This document shows, in pieces, positions 61,349 through 64,000 of a stretch of DNA of 64,000 nucleotides; the stretch's first letter is position 1; the number at the start of each line of letters is the position of its first letter. The notes below the pieces were generated by a model. It did no database searches. It was not told the DNA's origin and was given only the letters and a program-made list of their open reading frames with translations. A program made the position numbers and the translations under genes. The stretch comes from Eutreptiella sp. 'Long Island Sound 2002' (Eukaryota > Euglenozoa > Euglenophyceae > Eutreptiales > Eutreptiaceae): the NCBI GenBank assembly GCA_964036045.1, contig OZ038379.1, forward strand, positions 85,117,178 to 85,181,177. The letters run 5' to 3'.

Positions 61349-64000
61349 GCCACCTGGGAAGACCACCAGAGCCGAAAGCGAGCGGGGTCGCTACCCCTCA
61401 AGTAAGCTCCGTGGTTCAAGTGCCCGGAAAAGCCAAGGCGGAGTCCGATGACTGCCCCAAGATCCAGGCGTTGAGGGCCAGGCTGAAGCAGAAGTATGGC
61501 GAGACCTTCTTCAGCGGAAAGCCTGTGTTTCCCCCACCGGTGCGTGGACCGTATGGCGAGGCCAAGATACGACTGAAGCAGGACCCCCGTGTGTATCGAC
61601 ACCGGGAGTTCGCCCTGAGGGGCGAGAGAAAAGAGGCCATGGAGAAGATCCTCCGTGACTTCATCCAGAGAGGCTGGCTTGAGCCGTGCCACTCCGAGTG
61701 GGCCTCTCCTTGCTTCGTCGTCCCCAAGAAGGTTGCTGGTGAGTGGCGGCTCGTGGTCGACTACCGCGGCCTGAACGCCCAAACGCAGCACGACAGCTAT
61801 ACGCTGCCCCTCATTGAGGACATGCTGCAAAAGCAACACCGGCGGAGGATCTTCACGGTGATTGACCTGAAACATGGTTATCATCAGATGCCTCTCGCCG
61901 AGGAGTCCCGTGCCTGCACAGCCATGAGCACCCCACTTGGACCTCTCCAGTGGAAGGTGATGCCTATGGGCGTTACCAACGGCAATGCGGCTTTTCAGCG
62001 GATGCTGGAGAACCTGCTTGAGCCGGTGCGCGACTGTGCGGACCCCTTCGTGGACGACGTGATCATCGCGTCCGGGGACCCCAGCATGAGCTACGAGGAG
62101 CTCCTGGAGGCACACGAGAGGGACGTCACTCGAGTGCTGGACCTTCTGGTTCGGCACAAGCTTACGGGCAGCAGTGACAAGGCCACCATTGCGGTAAGCG
62201 AGGTGGTCTTCGCTGGCCACGTAGTTGGGAACGGGCAGCGCAAGCCCATACCTGGCAAGGTAGCCGCGATTGAGCGCTGGGAAAAGCCCAAAACGGTCTC
62301 TGAGCTACGGGCGTACTTGGGGTTCTGCAATTACTACTCGGGGTATATCAAAATGTATGCCGAGTATGCAGCCCCCATGACGACCATGCTCAAGGGCAAC
62401 CGAGAGGAGACCAAGAAGGGGTCCAAGAAGGCTTTGGTCTGGACTGAAGAGTCTGATCGTGCCTTTGAGGGGATGAAGCAGGCGCTGCTATCCGCAGTGG
62501 GTCTGCACCTCGTGGATCCCGACCGAGGGTTCGTCCTGCGCACCGACGCTTCCGACTACGCCATTGGGGCTGTGTTGGAGCAAGTGCTTGACGATGGGAG
62601 GCACGTGCCCGTGGCCTTCTGGAGCCGAGTCCTGGCGGAAGGCCAGAGACGGACGTGGACGCCCCGTGAAAAGGAGGCGTATGCCATCGTCATGGCTCTC
62701 AGGAAATGGGCTGGGTACATAGCCCTCCATCCCGTCACCGTCTGCACCGACCATCAGAGTCTGCAGTCGTGGCACAAGGAGCACGTGGACACCCCCTCAG
62801 GTCCCGCCTCCCGACGGGCAAGATGGCACGAGACCTTGGCCAAGTTCGACCTTACGGTTGTTTATATTCCTGGAAAGGATAACACCGTGGCGGACTGTCT
62901 CAGTAGGTGGGCCTATCCCGCCAGCAAGGGCATGCAGGATATCTCTGCCCATGGCGATGAGGCTGAGACCGCTGAAGCCAAGAGGATCATTGAGATGGAG
63001 CGCCTGATGGAGGAGGAGGGTGCCAAATGCTTCGTCGTCATGGCTGCGGATGCCCCCCTCGCATCGAGGGTGAGCAGAGCGGTCAGTGTACTCGCCCCTG
63101 TGGGTGCCGCGGGCGGAAGGCCCGGTCCGGCACCCCCTGTGGGAGTGGAGTCCGACAAGCACCTCTTCCCAGAGTCTTGCCTCCAGGACGACTGGACCGA
63201 CGATTACGCCAAGTCTGAGGCCTTTGCGGCCGAGTATAGGGCTGTGACCGACCCTGACGACGGGCAGAAGTGGCCAAAGGGGCTGACTGAGGAAGATGGC
63301 AAGCTCTACCGGAATGGTAAGCTGCTAGTCCCAGAGTCCCGGGTGCTCGAGCTGTGTGAAGCTTGGCACCACCACATGCTGCACCCAGGGGTCAAGAAGC
63401 AAGCTCTTGACATGCAGCGTCGGTTCGAGATCGACCATATCATTCTCTACACCGCCATCAAGAAGGTCAGGAAGGGTTGCTCGGTCTGTCAGGCCTGCAA
63501 TCCCGACAACCCGAACGTCAAGGGGGAACCCCAATGGACTCCGGTTCCTGACCAGCCCATGGAGAGCGTGGCCATGGACGTCTTCTCCATGCCCGAAGTG
63601 CACATTGGCAAGGAGACCTTTGACTGTGTGGTTCTCTGTGTGGACCGCCACAGCGGCTACGTTGTAGCCGTTCCGGCACGCAAAAAGGGGTTGCTTGCCA
63701 AGGAGGTGGCAGTCATGATGATTCGTCATTGGCTGACCGTCTTTGACATCCCCCGCACCATTTGCAGTGACCGAGGGCCCCAGTTTACTGGTGGCTGGTT
63801 CAAGGCTATGTGTTCCCTCATGGGGATACGTCATGCCAAGAGCGTGGCCTATCTCAGCCGGTCTAACGGCCGTGCTGAGGTGGCTGGACGGCAGCTGTTC
63901 GAGAAGCTGCGCAAGATCCACATCACCAATCCACGGCGGAACTGGTTCGAGGAGATGTGGCCTGCTCTGAAGGCCCATCATGACACCCCCACTCCGGGCG
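61349..64000 (+). CDS. Chromo-2 RT, RNase H and integrase (partial)
   Basis: The frame is open from about 61349 to the window edge without a stop. RT has WRLVVDYRGLNAQT and the catalytic FVDD (62047-62058). RNase H has RTDASDYAIGAVL (from 62539), the EKEAYAIV Glu and CTDHQSL. Integrase has HHHMLHPG, CSVCQAC, and catalytic Asp in AMDVF (63572), Asp in CSDRG (63765) and Glu in GRAEV (63872). All key residues are present. The chromodomain expected by analogy lies beyond 64000. A ~33-bp insertion near 63105-63140 is absent in Chromo-1. Confidence 0.92.

Larger units (their letters stand above)
51936..64000 (+). mobile_element. Chromo-2: chromovirus running off the right edge
   Basis: The 5' LTR, leader, Gag, protease, RT, RNase H and most of integrase are present in order on the plus strand; the rest lies beyond the window. 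Its proteins are very close to those of Chromo-1. Only one nonsense codon (59664-59666) and one 1-bp frameshift (near 61346) interrupt 8.7 kb of coding sequence, so it is the least damaged element here. The base pairs before it are CTCC (51932-51935), the expected left target duplication. Confidence 0.92.

Overview
The window looks like repeat-dominated nuclear DNA from a GC-rich eukaryote, probably a microalga or another protist. The basis is short GT-AG introns (67-74 nt), Ty3/gypsy chromoviruses with chromodomains, a satellite with higher-order structure and a 5'-truncated non-LTR-like element. There are no bacterial operons, rRNAs or complete tRNAs. I cannot name the species from sequence alone. 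Nearly every coding region carries in-frame stops or frameshifts, so this is mostly a graveyard of mobile elements; the right-hand chromovirus is the best preserved.

Layout. 1-2224: A-poor, GC-rich low-complexity DNA. 2225-9560: about 17 copies of a ~419-bp satellite unit, each a dimer of ~210-bp halves, amplified as higher-order blocks of ~1255, ~1880 and ~2500 bp. 9703-10787: repeat X. 10788-40293: an outer chromovirus (Retro-B, minus strand) with ~710-bp LTRs and a CAACC target duplication, inserted into repeat X, whose tail resumes at 40299. Nested inside Retro-B is a complete second chromovirus (Chromo-1, minus strand, 11770-30194) with TG...CA LTRs, a CTAG target duplication and a polypurine tract. 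An inverted copy of repeat X (30721-31709) also lies inside Retro-B. 40322-42200: degenerate repeats. 42208-48444: remnant of a minus-strand retroelement with RNase H, a zinc motif and a possible Ulp1-like peptidase. 48671-51935: a lower-GC, intron-containing minus-strand gene or pseudogene with a ParB-like motif. Three of its four internal introns are built round the same 16-18-bp palindrome. 51936-64000: Chromo-2 (plus strand), a close relative of Chromo-1, inserted at the edge of that gene and running off the right end.

Relative history by cross-cutting: repeat X, then Retro-B into X, then Chromo-1 into Retro-B. Chromo-2 abuts and probably truncates the intron-bearing gene. Chromo-1 and Chromo-2 encode nearly the same Gag-Pol: coiled coil, Pro/Gly-rich linker, long-loop zinc knuckle, DTGA protease, FVDD reverse transcriptase, RNase H, HHCC/DDE integrase and, in Chromo-1, a chromodomain. 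Their LTRs share only the first ~19 bp and the last ~0.7 kb.

The most interesting candidate is the palindrome-centred intron family at 48.6-51.9 kb, which resembles introner elements. The satellite's layered amplification, the RNase H/peptidase element and an opposite-strand LTR segment inside a Chromo-1 LTR also deserve checking.
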